From NCBI GenBank assembly GCA_041906145.1, contig JAYRJU010000007.1, forward strand, positions 122,888-186,887: a stretch of 64,000 bases of DNA, in the 5' to 3' direction. Position numbers and translations under genes: made by a program. Below are positions 6,685 to 15,933 of this stretch, one piece after another. The stretch comes from SHVO01 sp041906145. Lineage in GTDB: Bacteria; Pseudomonadota; Alphaproteobacteria; Rhodospirillales; Rhodospirillaceae. The notes beneath the pieces are model-generated. The model saw only the letters and a program-made list of their open reading frames with translations. It was not told the DNA's origin and did no database searches. Within the stretch, counting starts at the first letter, position 1; every line of letters begins with the position of its first letter.

Positions 6685-8322
6685 CTAGTACTCGACTGGA
6701 AGGGTGACCACGAATTTGGCCCCGCCCAGCTTGGAATCGGAAAGAACAATACTACCGCCGTGTGCGTCAATGACGGAACGGCTCATGGACAGCCCCAATC
6801 CGAGACCATCCTCCTTGGTGGTTACGAGCGGCTCAAAGATGTCGTCGCGTACATCCGTGGCAACGCCGCTGCCGGAATCGTCCACTTCGAGAATCACGGA
6901 GTCCGGCGTGCGCCGCACCATCACGGCAAGCGCACGTTCCTCTTGCGGCACGGGCTTCAAGGCGTCGATCGCGTTCACAAGAAGGTTGTAGACGACGGCA
7001 CGAAGCTGAACGTGGTCGCCCAGGACCACATTAGGGCCGCCCTGCACGACGATATAAGGGCTGATATCATTGCGGCCGAGGCGGTCCTTTAACAACAGGG
7101 CCGCATCCTTGACGATGTCGCCAATATCAACGGGCTGGACGGTCATTCCGCCGGTACGGAAGAAATCCCGCATGCGATGCAAGGTATCCGTGGCCCGTAT
7201 GACTTCCTGGGTGAGCTTCGCGCCAATGGCGGCGGCCTCGGCATTATCGGGCGCGATCCGGCGTAGGACATGATTCAGCGCCGACGCGTAGTTGGATATA
7301 GCACCCAGCGGATGCCCCAGTTCGTGGGCCAAGGTGCCGGCCAGTTCGCCTGTTGCCGCGACGCGTAAGCTCGCGGAGAGTTCCTCTTCGCGCGTACGCA
7401 AGCGCAAGGTCGCGAGTTTACTTTGATCCATGGCAAGTCCGAAAATGAAGGCCGACGCGGTCAGGACGAGCAAAAGAGCCTGGAATAAGGTGATGTTGGC
7501 TTCCAGGTGCCCTGCGAACACCAGCGACCCGATCATGGCGGCTTGGACCAACGCATTCAGGACGATTGCGCCGCGAACGCCGAAGCGCAGCACAATCCAA
7601 ATCATCGGCAGAAAGACGACAAACAGGTAACGGCTTGCCGTTTGAGGATATTCGCCGAAAGCGACCCAGACGGCCGCAAGCACGAGCACGCCTTGCGCGC
7701 ACGCTTCCAGAATGCGGCCTGTCGTCAACGGCTCACGCGGACCCGGTGCGAGGCGCATTGCGAACAGCGGTGTGAAGATGAGCACGCCAATGACGCTGCC
7801 CACGGCGAACCGGACAAAATGTGAGCCGATCTGCTCAGGTTGAACGATGCCAAGCGCAGCGATGAGAGGAACGTAGAACAGCCCGGCGAGCATCGCGACA
7901 GGGGGCGCGGCCAAGAGCGCACCGACGAGCGGGTTCTTGAGCAGGTCTTGCGTCGCCCGCCGGGTGAAATGTGCGGCGAGATCGACAATCGCCGCCGCTT
8001 GAACCGCGGTGATGATGCCGTCGAGGACGGCGAGTGTCGTCGGCCGTGGGCCGTCAGGGGCAAGGAGGCTGCAGGTCGTCGCGGCGGCAAAGGCAAGGAT
8101 CACGCCGCCCCAGCGGTTGAGGAGCGCCACCGCGACGCAGACACCGAGCACGGGGTTCCAGGGTGTAACGGCCTGGATATAAATAGGGCTCAGAAACGTC
8201 AGACGGTCGAGTCCGATCAGGCCCACAAATAGCAGCATAGCGCCGGCCCAGGCCCATTTTGGCTTGGGAAAGACTGGGCTTTGCGCGAGCGCGCGCGCGG
8301 TCGAGGCTGCATTCGCGTTCAT
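6685..8322 (-). CDS. MASE1-type membrane sensor histidine kinase, partner of the FixJ-like regulator
   Basis: The protein of 545 residues has about eight membrane helices between residues 25 and 295, with a TPWNP segment typical of MASE1-like sensor domains. Then come a short coiled region, an H-box with phospho-His H333 (GTLAHELGHPLGAISN) and a HATPase domain with an N-box (YNLLVNAIDAL), G1 (VDDSGSGV) and G2 (GLGLGLSMS). There is no PAS or haem-binding region, so it is not an oxygen-sensing FixL despite the FixJ partner. The ligand is unknown. Confidence 0.88.
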   Translation of the reverse strand: MNANAASTARALAQSPVFPKPKWAWAGAMLLFVGLIGLDRLTFLSPIYIQAVTPWNPVLGVCVAVALLNRWGGVILAFAAATTCSLLAPDGPRPTTLAVLDGIITAVQAAAIVDLAAHFTRRATQDLLKNPLVGALLAAPPVAMLAGLFYVPLIAALGIVQPEQIGSHFVRFAVGSVIGVLIFTPLFAMRLAPGPREPLTTGRILEACAQGVLVLAAVWVAFGEYPQTASRYLFVVFLPMIWIVLRFGVRGAIVLNALVQAAMIGSLVFAGHLEANITLFQALLLVLTASAFIFGLAMDQSKLATLRLRTREEELSASLRVAATGELAGTLAHELGHPLGAISNYASALNHVLRRIAPDNAEAAAIGAKLTQEVIRATDTLHRMRDFFRTGGMTVQPVDIGDIVKDAALLLKDRLGRNDISPYIVVQGGPNVVLGDHVQLRAVVYNLLVNAIDALKPVPQEERALAVMVRRTPDSVILEVDDSGSGVATDVRDDIFEPLVTTKEDGLGLGLSMSRSVIDAHGGSIVLSDSKLGGAKFVVTLPVEY

Positions 8323-8392
8323 TAGGCGGACCTGCGTCGCCTTTTTAGACCTGCAGGCAATATAAGCCTACAACTTTCAGAATATTCCACCC

Positions 8393-9610
8393 TCACGCGC
8401 GGGCCACCTGCAGAACGGAATCGAAGTGACCATGCCATGAAACGTCGGGGAGGGCGCGCGCCTTTTCGCCGGACCTTGCGCCGATCGCGCCCATATCATA
8501 AGCGGCGAAGATGTCCTTGATCGTCATGGCCTCGCCGGGCGCGTAGGGAACGTAGTCATTTTCGGAGAAATTCGCGGAGATGCACGGGTTGGCGTCGGTG
8601 ATCACGCAACTATCGTAGAGCATACCGACGGTGACCCGTTCGTGCACGTTCGTCGGGTAACTCGGGCTGCAATTGAGAACAGCTCTGCTGTTCCCCATCA
8701 GAGCGGCGGTTTCGGGCGCGCGCTGGACGCCGAGGAATTGAACCTTTTCATCGATCTTCATTCCTTCGGACGGTTTACCCAGAACGGCGACCTTCAGGGT
8801 GCCAATCTCGCGCAGGAGCGAGCTGACGACGCTCGTGCGGCGCTCGTGCCGGACATACCCATCAACGGTGCTCAGCGCCCGCAGAACCGTTGGCACGACT
8901 TTCGGGTGTTTGGATTGCAGCTCGGACATGGTCGCGCCCGTTTCAGCCTGCATTATCTGCGAAAAAGTGTGAAACGGATTCTGTGAGAGATCGCACCGCA
9001 CTGTCTCGTAAGTGGCCATGATCGCGCGGGAAAACCAGCCATCGCCGATGCCGCCGAGCAAGGTTTTGAGACACATATTGTGCGTGTTAATCAGGAGCAG
9101 CGGCAGAACGAGGTCGTACGCGCGCCGTTCGTACGGCACGTAGTGGTGATCCTCGAAGCTCACCGGCGCGACGAACGGCTGGTGGATGAACTCCGCTTCT
9201 TCGAGCGTTGGATTTATGAACCGCATCTCGGCGGGAAAGGTATTATCGATGACGATAAACTTTGTCTTGGGATGGGCGTTACGCACCATCTCCTGCATGA
9301 AGTCGGAGAAAGGGTGATCTGAGACCGTGGCAATTGCGCGCGCGCGAGCGAACTCCAGGGCGTGGCGTACCTTCTTCACGGCCGGGACGGTGTGGATCTT
9401 GATGTCGTAGAGAAACGAATGGAAGTGGACGAGACAATCCTCGTCCATCAGGTTCGCGAAAAGACGGGCAAAGAAGTCATCATCGGCATAGCGGAGGACT
9501 TCAATCTCCATCCCGCGCGCCGCGCCGATCTCGGCGATCTTCTCCGCGTAGCGCGTCAAGTGCCCGTAGGCATCAACTACCGGAGGCGGAACGCAGACCG
9601 CGATTTTCAT
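8393..9610 (-). CDS. Putative GT-B glycosyltransferase-like protein (CgeB-like C-terminus)
   Basis: The protein of 405 residues starts with MKIAVCVPPPVVD and a Rossmann-like first half. The second half (about 255–350) carries KVAVLGKPSEG, KVQFLGVQ, RAVLNCSPSYPTNVHERV and SCVITDANP, the pattern of the glycosyltransferase family 1-like/CgeB C-terminal domain. The N-terminal half is not recognised. It is divergent from the WecE-like aminotransferase gene (53 nt between the ATG at 9610 and 9664), which suggests a shared role in making a sugar-modified surface or storage molecule. Confidence 0.55.
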   Translation of the reverse strand: MKIAVCVPPPVVDAYGHLTRYAEKIAEIGAARGMEIEVLRYADDDFFARLFANLMDEDCLVHFHSFLYDIKIHTVPAVKKVRHALEFARARAIATVSDHPFSDFMQEMVRNAHPKTKFIVIDNTFPAEMRFINPTLEEAEFIHQPFVAPVSFEDHHYVPYERRAYDLVLPLLLINTHNMCLKTLLGGIGDGWFSRAIMATYETVRCDLSQNPFHTFSQIMQAETGATMSELQSKHPKVVPTVLRALSTVDGYVRHERRTSVVSSLLREIGTLKVAVLGKPSEGMKIDEKVQFLGVQRAPETAALMGNSRAVLNCSPSYPTNVHERVTVGMLYDSCVITDANPCISANFSENDYVPYAPGEAMTIKDIFAAYDMGAIGARSGEKARALPDVSWHGHFDSVLQVARA

Positions 9611-9747
9611 AGCCCCTATCCGTTAACTTAACCCCATGGGAAGATTAGCTGAAACAGGCCGGGGTGCGGATGCGGGATTCCCTTACGCGGTTCCCGCCTG
9701 GGAAGTCTTGCCATCTGCGTTGTATTCGAAGTTCATTCGAACAATTA

Positions 9748-10923
9748 ATGGAAGAGCGCTTGCCGCCAAGCGTTAGTCTCGTGCCGCAGCACAATAGAAT
9801 CCCATTTACGCTGGCGACGCCTGTCGGCCGCGAGCGGGTGTATGTCGAAGAGGCGTTGTCGGCGGGCGCGCTGACCGGCGACGGGAAGTTCACCGGCCTG
9901 TGCGAGCGTTGGCTGGAGCGCACCTTAAACACACACCGCGCGCTGCTGACGCCGTCCTGTACGGCCGCCCTGGAGATGGCGGCGTTGCTTTTGGACTTGA
10001 AGCCTGGCGACGAAGTGATCATGCCGTCATTCACATATGTCTCGACGGCCAATGCATTCGTCCTGCGCGGCGCGGTCCCGGTCTTCGTGGATGTTCGTCC
10101 AGATACGCTCAACATCGACGAGGCGAAGATCGGTGCAGCAATAACCCCGCGCACACGCGCGATCGTGGCGGTCCATTATGCCGGCGTACCTTGCGCCATG
10201 GATGCGATCATGGAGTTAGCCGAGGACACGCGGCTTTCAGTCATTGAGGACGCGGCGCAGGGGATTTTATCGGACTATCGCGATCGCGCGGTTGGTACCA
10301 TCGGCCGGTTTGGCTGTCTCAGTTTCCACGGCACGAAGAACACCAGCTGTGGGCACGGTGGTGCGTTGCTCGTGAACCGCCCGGAGGATTGCGCACGCGC
10401 CGATGTGATCCGTGATCGCGGCACCGACCGAAAGAAATTCCTTGAAGGCGATGTTCAGAAATATTCATGGGTCGACGTCGGGTCCTCCTACTACATGAGC
10501 GAACTGAATAGCGCCTACCTGCTGGCGCAGTTGGAGCAGTCGCGCGCGGTCGTGGCAAAGCGCCAGAACATTTGCCGCGCCTACAGGCGCGCGCTGGAGC
10601 CGCTCGCGGCGGCGGGTCATATCCGATTGCCGGGTGCGGAGCCGTACGGATCAGGCAACGGCCACATCTTCTATCTTTTGACGCAGAATGCGGATGTTCG
10701 GCACAAGCTACTGGCCCATCTGGGCGGACAAGGGATAGATGCGGCGTTCCATTACACGCCGCTTCACACAACGCCCGCCGGGCAGCGTTTCGGCCGTGCG
10801 GCAGAGCCTTTGCAGGTTACAGAACACATCAGTCAGACTATTTTACGGCTACCGGTATTCGCCGCGATGGATCGTGCGCAGACGGAACGCGTCACGGACG
10901 CTGTGCGGGGTTTTTACGCCTAG
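9748..10923 (+). CDS. wecE: dTDP-4-amino-4,6-dideoxygalactose transaminase-like (WecE) aminotransferase
   Basis: It is a DegT/DnrJ/EryC1 family enzyme. LLTPSCTAALEMAALLLDLKPGDEV, STANAFVLRGA, VHYAGV and IEDAAQGILS match the WecE type closely, and the PLP lysine is K197 (FHGTKN). WecE converts dTDP-4-oxo-6-deoxyglucose to the 4-amino sugar using glutamate. The frame is open from 9664; the ATG at 9748 lies closer to the family start (RIPF at residue 18), but neither start has a strong ribosome site. The segment after the lysine (TSCGHGG) differs from the usual TAGGEGG. It overlaps the convergent PBP gene by 4 nt. Confidence 0.82.
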   Translation: MEERLPPSVSLVPQHNRIPFTLATPVGRERVYVEEALSAGALTGDGKFTGLCERWLERTLNTHRALLTPSCTAALEMAALLLDLKPGDEVIMPSFTYVSTANAFVLRGAVPVFVDVRPDTLNIDEAKIGAAITPRTRAIVAVHYAGVPCAMDAIMELAEDTRLSVIEDAAQGILSDYRDRAVGTIGRFGCLSFHGTKNTSCGHGGALLVNRPEDCARADVIRDRGTDRKKFLEGDVQKYSWVDVGSSYYMSELNSAYLLAQLEQSRAVVAKRQNICRAYRRALEPLAAAGHIRLPGAEPYGSGNGHIFYLLTQNADVRHKLLAHLGGQGIDAAFHYTPLHTTPAGQRFGRAAEPLQVTEHISQTILRLPVFAAMDRAQTERVTDAVRGFYA

Positions 10924-13900
10924 CGCTCGATGCTCGCGGTGATCGGGCCGTCCGCCACACCTTGTAGTGGTGTCGTCACGCGCGCTTCCTGCATCGGAGT
11001 GAGGGAATGCACGGCCAGTTGTTGTTGCTCAACCGGAGAGTCGATCAAGCGCTGTACTGTCGGCGCGATGCCCTTCAAAAGCTGGAGCGCCAGGGCGCTG
11101 GTGAACGAATAGTTATCGGCGTCCTCACCCGGCACATAAGCGGTGATGGTGCCGAAGAAGCGGTCACCGAGGAAGAAGACAAAGGTGGACGTGCGGTCAA
11201 CCGCGCGCGATTCAATGACGTTGCCGCCGGCGCCGAAGGTCTTGTAGCGGTTGTCGCCGGTACCGGTCTTGCCGCCGACACTGAGCGGGGCGCCATCGGG
11301 CGCGCGGAAAGTGTTGTGAAGGCGGATCGCGGTGCCACCATCGACGACGCTGGCCAGCGTGCGTTTTAGCGTGCGTGCGACTTCGGGGGCGAAGACACGG
11401 GTGGGCGCTTTCGGCGCCGCGTAGCCGAGTTCAGTTTCGAACGGCGTCGCGCCCGCGAAGGCTATCCGCTCGACATTGGTGATCGGCGCATCGAGGCCGT
11501 CGTTGAGGATAATTCCCATCAGCCGGGCAAGGGCATCCGGCCGGTCCCCGGAGCTGCCGATAGCCGTCGCGTAGGAGGGGATAATCTGCGCGAAGGGATA
11601 ACCTTGCGCGCGCCAGTCCTTGAGGACGCGATTGAAGGCTTCTTCTTCTTTTAGAATGCGGATGCGGGAATCTTGGCGATGTTTGCGATTCGTCTTGAAC
11701 AGCCAGCCGTAGATTTCCTGGCGCTGATAGGTGCTCGCCGCCGTGTACTCCGACCAACTCGCCTTGGGATGGCTCTGCATGTAGGACACCATCCATAGCT
11801 CGAGAGGATGAATGCCCGCGATATAGCCGCGATCCTGAAGCGAGAAGCGATCCACGGCGTATTTTGTGTAAAGCGCCTGGATATCTTTCTTGTCGAGGGA
11901 CGTGTTCAGGCGGGCGCGCAGGAAGTCCTCGAACTCCGCGGCGCTCGCGAGCGGCCGGACGGAGCGAAAGACCACGGCGAGGCTATGCGGCTTCGCGCGC
12001 GTATGGCTTGCCAGAGTCTCAAGCGCCGCGTCGGGTGTGGCGTCCTTGTAGTCGTCGTAGAAACGACTGAGGTACTCGCGGCCTTCGCGATCGGCGAAGC
12101 GGCGTAAGTAGGCCGCGCGGCTGCGGCCCGGATCGGTGTCGTCGAACTCTTCCTTGTCCATTGCCAAGTGATAGCGCGTGATGTCGCGCATCAGCCGGAT
12201 GAACGGTAAGTTGATGGAGTGACGCAGCGCGTATTCCAGGGTCGGAATCTTGGCGTTGTCGTCTTTATTGAAATTATTGAAATTGTGCGCTCCGCCACCG
12301 GTGAAGAAGGTCTCGTAGGGGCTGGCGGAATACGTGCGCTGCATGGCGGCATCGAGCATCGCCTGGAGCGATGTATCTTTCGCGGTCAGGAGATAGTCGA
12401 CGGACCAGGCCGTGAGCGGATCTGCGCTGGCCTCTACGGTCGCGGCCAGCGTTTTGCGCGGCATGCCTTCGTATTTTTCGTGCAGAGCGGCGATGATATT
12501 GAGATAGGTAGCCGTGGTGCGCAGCTTGGCGGTGGAACCGAGGATCAGCTTGCCGCCGGAGTTCAGGTTGAACGGCTTATTCAGGCTGTCCGCGTGTACC
12601 CGCACGGTGTGATGATCTTCGCCGCGCTCGTAAAGAACGACACTGTATGCGACCTTCGAGGGGTCGGAATTCCCCAAGAGGTTTTCGCCGGTCATGCCCA
12701 AGCTTTTCACATACTCCCATTCGTCGAGCCGGTCGAGCACACGCACGACGTCGCGTTGAGCGGTGCGGTCGATCGTGGAATGCACGGTCATGTCCATGCG
12801 GTCGAGGTTGTAGTAGCCCGGCACGCGCAGTGTGTTCAGAAGCTCAGTGCGAACGAGGTCGGTCGCCTTGCGTTCGGTGAAGGACACCGGCGGCGGTGCG
12901 GGCGGCGTCTTGGTGAATTTCAGTTTGGTGGCGCGCGCGCTTTTATAGAGGCCGGCATCGATCAGGCCGGACGCTTTCAGCGCAGCCAGATAGCGGTTCG
13001 ACAACTCCTCAAGCGCCGCATGATCGGAGCCGAGATAGTAGGCCGGGCGGCGTTGGGCAAGGAGAAGGCTGAGGACCTGCTTGTAGACTTCAGCCTTGCG
13101 CGCGCGCGCCGTGTCGGTGCGCGGCGTCCCTGTGAGGACGCGATTGGCTTCCTTGAAGTCGGTGCCGAACCAGGCCGCGAGACCATCCGCGATACCGATG
13201 ATCTCACCGTAGCCGGCGCGCGAACCCAGCGGCGTGGAATTCAAATATGTGACGAGAATGCGCTGACGGGCCGCCGTCGTGTCGGGGCCATCCATGTAGG
13301 CGCGCATGCTGGCGGTCAGCATCTGAGTCAATTTTTCGTCGGGGCTGCCGGTGCGTCCGCCAGGCGAGTGACGGAATTTCTCGATTTGGGTGGCGAGGGT
13401 GCTGGCGCCGCCGCGCACGGGGATAAATTTGGACAGGCCGGGTACGCGGCTGGCGGCGGCTCCGGCGAACCGGCTCCACGACACGGCGGGATTTCGCCGG
13501 TTGAAGCGCTCGTTCAGAAGGTCGCGGTCCTCGATGAAGAGGAGCGTATCGGCCATCAGGCGCGGCACGGTCCTGAAGTCGCTATAGACCCACTGCGGGA
13601 AAGACTTGGCATAGATGGGCTGGCCAGACCGGTCGACGATCTTGAGGCCCGCCTGATTTTTCTCGCGATAAATCGCATAGCCGCCATCGGCGACGAACGC
13701 ATGCATCTGTTCGGACGGCGCAGCCTGTTGATCGACAGTGAAGCCTTTGCCCGTCAGCCGTTCCACGAACGAGGGAATTGCGGTGTAGCCGAGGCGCTCG
13801 TCATAAGGACCTGTGGAGGGGTACTGTGCATCCGGCGCCGGGCCGGGCTGAACGGCATACGCCATGTTCTGCGCGCGCTTGGTCAGAAGGCTGGCCTGCA

Positions 13901-14006
13901 GATACGAGGTCTGGGATTCCAGGACGGCGATCCCAGCGCCTACGACAACAATGCCAGCAAATGCGAAGCTTATGGTGCGGAGTTTGACCGGCGCCCGAAA
14001 CAACAT
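10920..14006 (-). CDS. Large class A penicillin-binding protein (divergent GT51 + transpeptidase)
   Basis: The 1028-residue protein has an N-terminal anchor at about 8–30. A divergent GT51 transglycosylase region follows (FIEDRDLLNERF with the catalytic Glu, GGASTLATQIEKF, RQRILVTYLN). The transpeptidase domain has SXXK (GSTAKLRT), SXN (RHSINLP) and KTG (GGKTGTGDN). Standard class A PBPs have STxTQQ and a shorter chain, so the glycosyltransferase is unusual and the domain spacing is long. A TTG start at 14015 is possible, but the ATG at 14006 is preferred. It acts in peptidoglycan synthesis on the periplasmic face. Confidence 0.88.
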   Translation of the reverse strand: MLFRAPVKLRTISFAFAGIVVVGAGIAVLESQTSYLQASLLTKRAQNMAYAVQPGPAPDAQYPSTGPYDERLGYTAIPSFVERLTGKGFTVDQQAAPSEQMHAFVADGGYAIYREKNQAGLKIVDRSGQPIYAKSFPQWVYSDFRTVPRLMADTLLFIEDRDLLNERFNRRNPAVSWSRFAGAAASRVPGLSKFIPVRGGASTLATQIEKFRHSPGGRTGSPDEKLTQMLTASMRAYMDGPDTTAARQRILVTYLNSTPLGSRAGYGEIIGIADGLAAWFGTDFKEANRVLTGTPRTDTARARKAEVYKQVLSLLLAQRRPAYYLGSDHAALEELSNRYLAALKASGLIDAGLYKSARATKLKFTKTPPAPPPVSFTERKATDLVRTELLNTLRVPGYYNLDRMDMTVHSTIDRTAQRDVVRVLDRLDEWEYVKSLGMTGENLLGNSDPSKVAYSVVLYERGEDHHTVRVHADSLNKPFNLNSGGKLILGSTAKLRTTATYLNIIAALHEKYEGMPRKTLAATVEASADPLTAWSVDYLLTAKDTSLQAMLDAAMQRTYSASPYETFFTGGGAHNFNNFNKDDNAKIPTLEYALRHSINLPFIRLMRDITRYHLAMDKEEFDDTDPGRSRAAYLRRFADREGREYLSRFYDDYKDATPDAALETLASHTRAKPHSLAVVFRSVRPLASAAEFEDFLRARLNTSLDKKDIQALYTKYAVDRFSLQDRGYIAGIHPLELWMVSYMQSHPKASWSEYTAASTYQRQEIYGWLFKTNRKHRQDSRIRILKEEEAFNRVLKDWRAQGYPFAQIIPSYATAIGSSGDRPDALARLMGIILNDGLDAPITNVERIAFAGATPFETELGYAAPKAPTRVFAPEVARTLKRTLASVVDGGTAIRLHNTFRAPDGAPLSVGGKTGTGDNRYKTFGAGGNVIESRAVDRTSTFVFFLGDRFFGTITAYVPGEDADNYSFTSALALQLLKGIAPTVQRLIDSPVEQQQLAVHSLTPMQEARVTTPLQGVADGPITASIER

Positions 14007-14040
14007 GACCAACAACGGTTCCAGTTACGCGCGAACTCAG

Positions 14041-14059
14041 GCATGCGACGTTCGCATGC
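14041..14059. repeat. Perfect inverted repeat upstream of the PBP gene
   Basis: GCATGCGA–CGT–TCGCATGC is an 8-bp perfect inverted repeat, 35 nt before the PBP start codon. It may be an operator or a hairpin in the 5' leader. The 14016–14225 gap holds nothing else I can identify. Confidence 0.5.
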
Positions 14060-14225
14060 GAAGGTATACGGCGCGGTGAGTATTCGTGCGGAATGACGCT
14101 CGCGGAGCGGGTTTGGTTCCGCGATGCACACTATTCAAGAGCGGGGTGTTATTCCGGCAACGCCCGAGCGGGAAATCGCGGGGAGGGTGGCAACCATCCG
14201 CGCCGTAACGCGTTTTAGCGGCCCT

Positions 14226-14903
14226 CTAGAGCTCGGCCCACTGGCGCAGGAGATTGTGATAGAGGCCCGTCAAGGAGATGACGGACGGATGCGTTGGAGT
14301 CTCGACGCTTAACCGTTGAATGGCGACATCCATATCGTAAAGCATTGCGCGATGGCCGTTGTCGCGCACCATGCTTTGGAGCCAGAAGAAGGAAGCGACA
14401 CGGCGGCCGCGTGTCACAGGCGTGACTTGGTGCAGGCTGGTCGAGGGATAGAGGATGAGGTGGCCCGCGGGCAGCTTCACCGTCTTGCTGCCATAAGTGT
14501 CCTCGACGGTGAGTTCGCCGCCGTCGTAGTCCTCAGGCGAACTCAGGAACAGCGTGCAGGATAGATCGGTCCGGATCCGTTGGCCGTTGGGCAGGATGCG
14601 GATCGCGCCGTCGATGTGGGTGCCGAAAGTCTGCCCGCCCTCATAGCTGTTGAACATTGGCGGCAGCACGTGAAGGGGCAGCGCTGCCGACATGAAGAGC
14701 TTATTGGTCCGCAGTGCTGCGTTGATGATTTCGCCGACCTGACGCGCGGCCAGACTGCCCGGCGGTAGTTGCACGTTGTCTTTGACGTGAGCGCCCTGAT
14801 GACCCGCGCTAATACGTCCATCGACCCATTCGGCGGCATCGAGAATTCTACGGGCGTCGGCCACCTGTGAAGGCGTCAGCACATCGGGAATGGCAACGAG
14901 CAT
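14226..14903 (-). CDS. PiuC/YbiX-type Fe(II)/2-oxoglutarate dioxygenase (PKHD-type hydroxylase)
   Basis: The full-length (225 aa) protein starts MLVAIPDVLTPSQVADARRIL and carries the Fe-binding facial triad H96, D98 (FGTHIDG) and H158 (TSLHQV), with R168 as the 2-oxoglutarate ligand. The C-terminal domain (GLYHNLLRQWAEL) is typical of YbiX/PiuC. Such proteins are usually iron-regulated and encoded near siderophore TonB receptors; here no receptor is adjacent, though five paralogous receptors lie 23 kb downstream. An Irr-like palindrome precedes the gene. The hydroxylation target is unknown. Confidence 0.9.
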   Translation of the reverse strand: MLVAIPDVLTPSQVADARRILDAAEWVDGRISAGHQGAHVKDNVQLPPGSLAARQVGEIINAALRTNKLFMSAALPLHVLPPMFNSYEGGQTFGTHIDGAIRILPNGQRIRTDLSCTLFLSSPEDYDGGELTVEDTYGSKTVKLPAGHLILYPSTSLHQVTPVTRGRRVASFFWLQSMVRDNGHRAMLYDMDVAIQRLSVETPTHPSVISLTGLYHNLLRQWAEL

Positions 14904-14941
14904 CGGGAGAAATCCAGATCGTAAGGCGTCGTATCATATCG

Positions 14942-14952
14942 AGAATAATTCT
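14942..14952 (-). promoter_or_regulatory. Candidate Irr/Fur-type iron operator upstream of the PiuC-like gene
   Basis: AGAATAATTCT (AGAA-N3-TTCT) matches the core of the alphaproteobacterial iron control element; the outer bases match only partly. It sits 39 nt before the ATG of an enzyme family that is commonly iron-regulated. Confidence 0.4.
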
Positions 14953-14996
14953 TAATTACAGCACCAATCCGACCCGACCGTCTTAGAGCCCGATCT

Positions 14997-15278
14997 TTAG
15001 AAGTCGAAGATGTCGCTCAGGAAGGATTCCCGCTTCTTATAATAGGGCTTCTGCCCGTAGCCCTGCGGGTGACCGTGGTAGTGGCCTTGCGGCTGCTGCT
15101 GATACTGCGGCGGCTGGGGTTGTTGTACCGGAGCGGGTTGGGCCGCCGCGCTACGCTCGATGATCTTGTCGAGTTCGCCGCGATCCAGCCAGACCCCGCG
15201 GCACTTGGGGCAGTAGTCGATCTCGACACCGCCGCGATCGGCCATCACCAGCGTTTCGTTGTCTGCGGGACACTTCAT
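14997..15278 (-). CDS. TFIIB-type zinc-ribbon protein
   Basis: This 93-residue protein starts MKCPADNETLVMADRGGVEIDYCPKC; the two CxxC-like pairs and the following RGVWLDRGELDKI segment are the zf-TFIIB signature. A long Gln/Pro-rich low-complexity middle with His/Gly/Tyr follows, then a conserved end (SFLSDIFDF) typical of the family. The ATG at 15278 has a GGAGAGG ribosome site; the upstream extension to 15356 is discarded. The role is unknown; these proteins are widespread small cytosolic zinc-binding proteins. Confidence 0.85.
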   Translation of the reverse strand: MKCPADNETLVMADRGGVEIDYCPKCRGVWLDRGELDKIIERSAAAQPAPVQQPQPPQYQQQPQGHYHGHPQGYGQKPYYKKRESFLSDIFDF

Positions 15279-15377
15279 CGCCGTTGCCTCTCCATGATCG
15301 TGATGGAGATTCAGTAGGCAGTGTAAGAGCGGAGAGCAAGAAACCGAGGGTAACAAACGGCAACGTTACAGACCGCT

Positions 15378-15803
15378 TTAGCGCTTGCTGAGCATCGCAT
15401 TTCCGGCGCGCAGACGTACAAAAGCTTCGCGCGCCAGCGCGCGGTAGAAGGACGAACCGAAAACAGGATCAGCGGCGATTTTCGCGTCGAGCGTCGCACC
15501 GCTAATGGTGAGGATTTCACTCGGTTCCAACGCTTCGATGGTGGCGGACGTCGGGCCGCCGTCGAGCCAGGACATTTCACCGATGATGGCCCCGGGCCAG
15601 AGCTGCGAAATGCGCTGCTGGCCGCCAGACGCCGTTGCGATCGTGACCTCGAAAAGGCCGGCGGAGATGAGGAAGAGGTCGGTCACCTTTGTGCCTTGCG
15701 TCACGAGTACGCCCCCCGCCGGGACGGTCCGCCGCGCGGCGCTATCGCTCAACCATGTGAAGGCTTCTGTCGACAGATGATCGACAAAGGTAACGGCCGT
15801 CAT
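15378..15803 (-). CDS. Cyclic nucleotide-binding domain protein without DNA-binding domain
   Basis: The protein has 141 residues forming one cNMP-binding beta-barrel: AGGVLVTQGTKVTDLFLISAGLFEV, ISQLWPGAIIGEMSWLDGGPTSATIEA (phosphate-binding-cassette-like), EILTISGATLD. No HTH follows, so it is not a Crp-type regulator. It may bind a cyclic nucleotide alone or act as a small regulatory subunit. It is in the same direction as trpE downstream of it, with no sign of coupling. Confidence 0.8.
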   Translation of the reverse strand: MTAVTFVDHLSTEAFTWLSDSAARRTVPAGGVLVTQGTKVTDLFLISAGLFEVTIATASGGQQRISQLWPGAIIGEMSWLDGGPTSATIEALEPSEILTISGATLDAKIAADPVFGSSFYRALAREAFVRLRAGNAMLSKR

Positions 15804-15933
15804 TTCTTACCCCAGCGCTCTCGAAAAGCCGGAGTAAACAAACACGGATAGGAAATGCTCGCAATAGTTTCAGACAATAAAATTAATCAACTATAAGTAT
15901 TTGAACTCGAAACCATACAGATACCGGCGGCGC

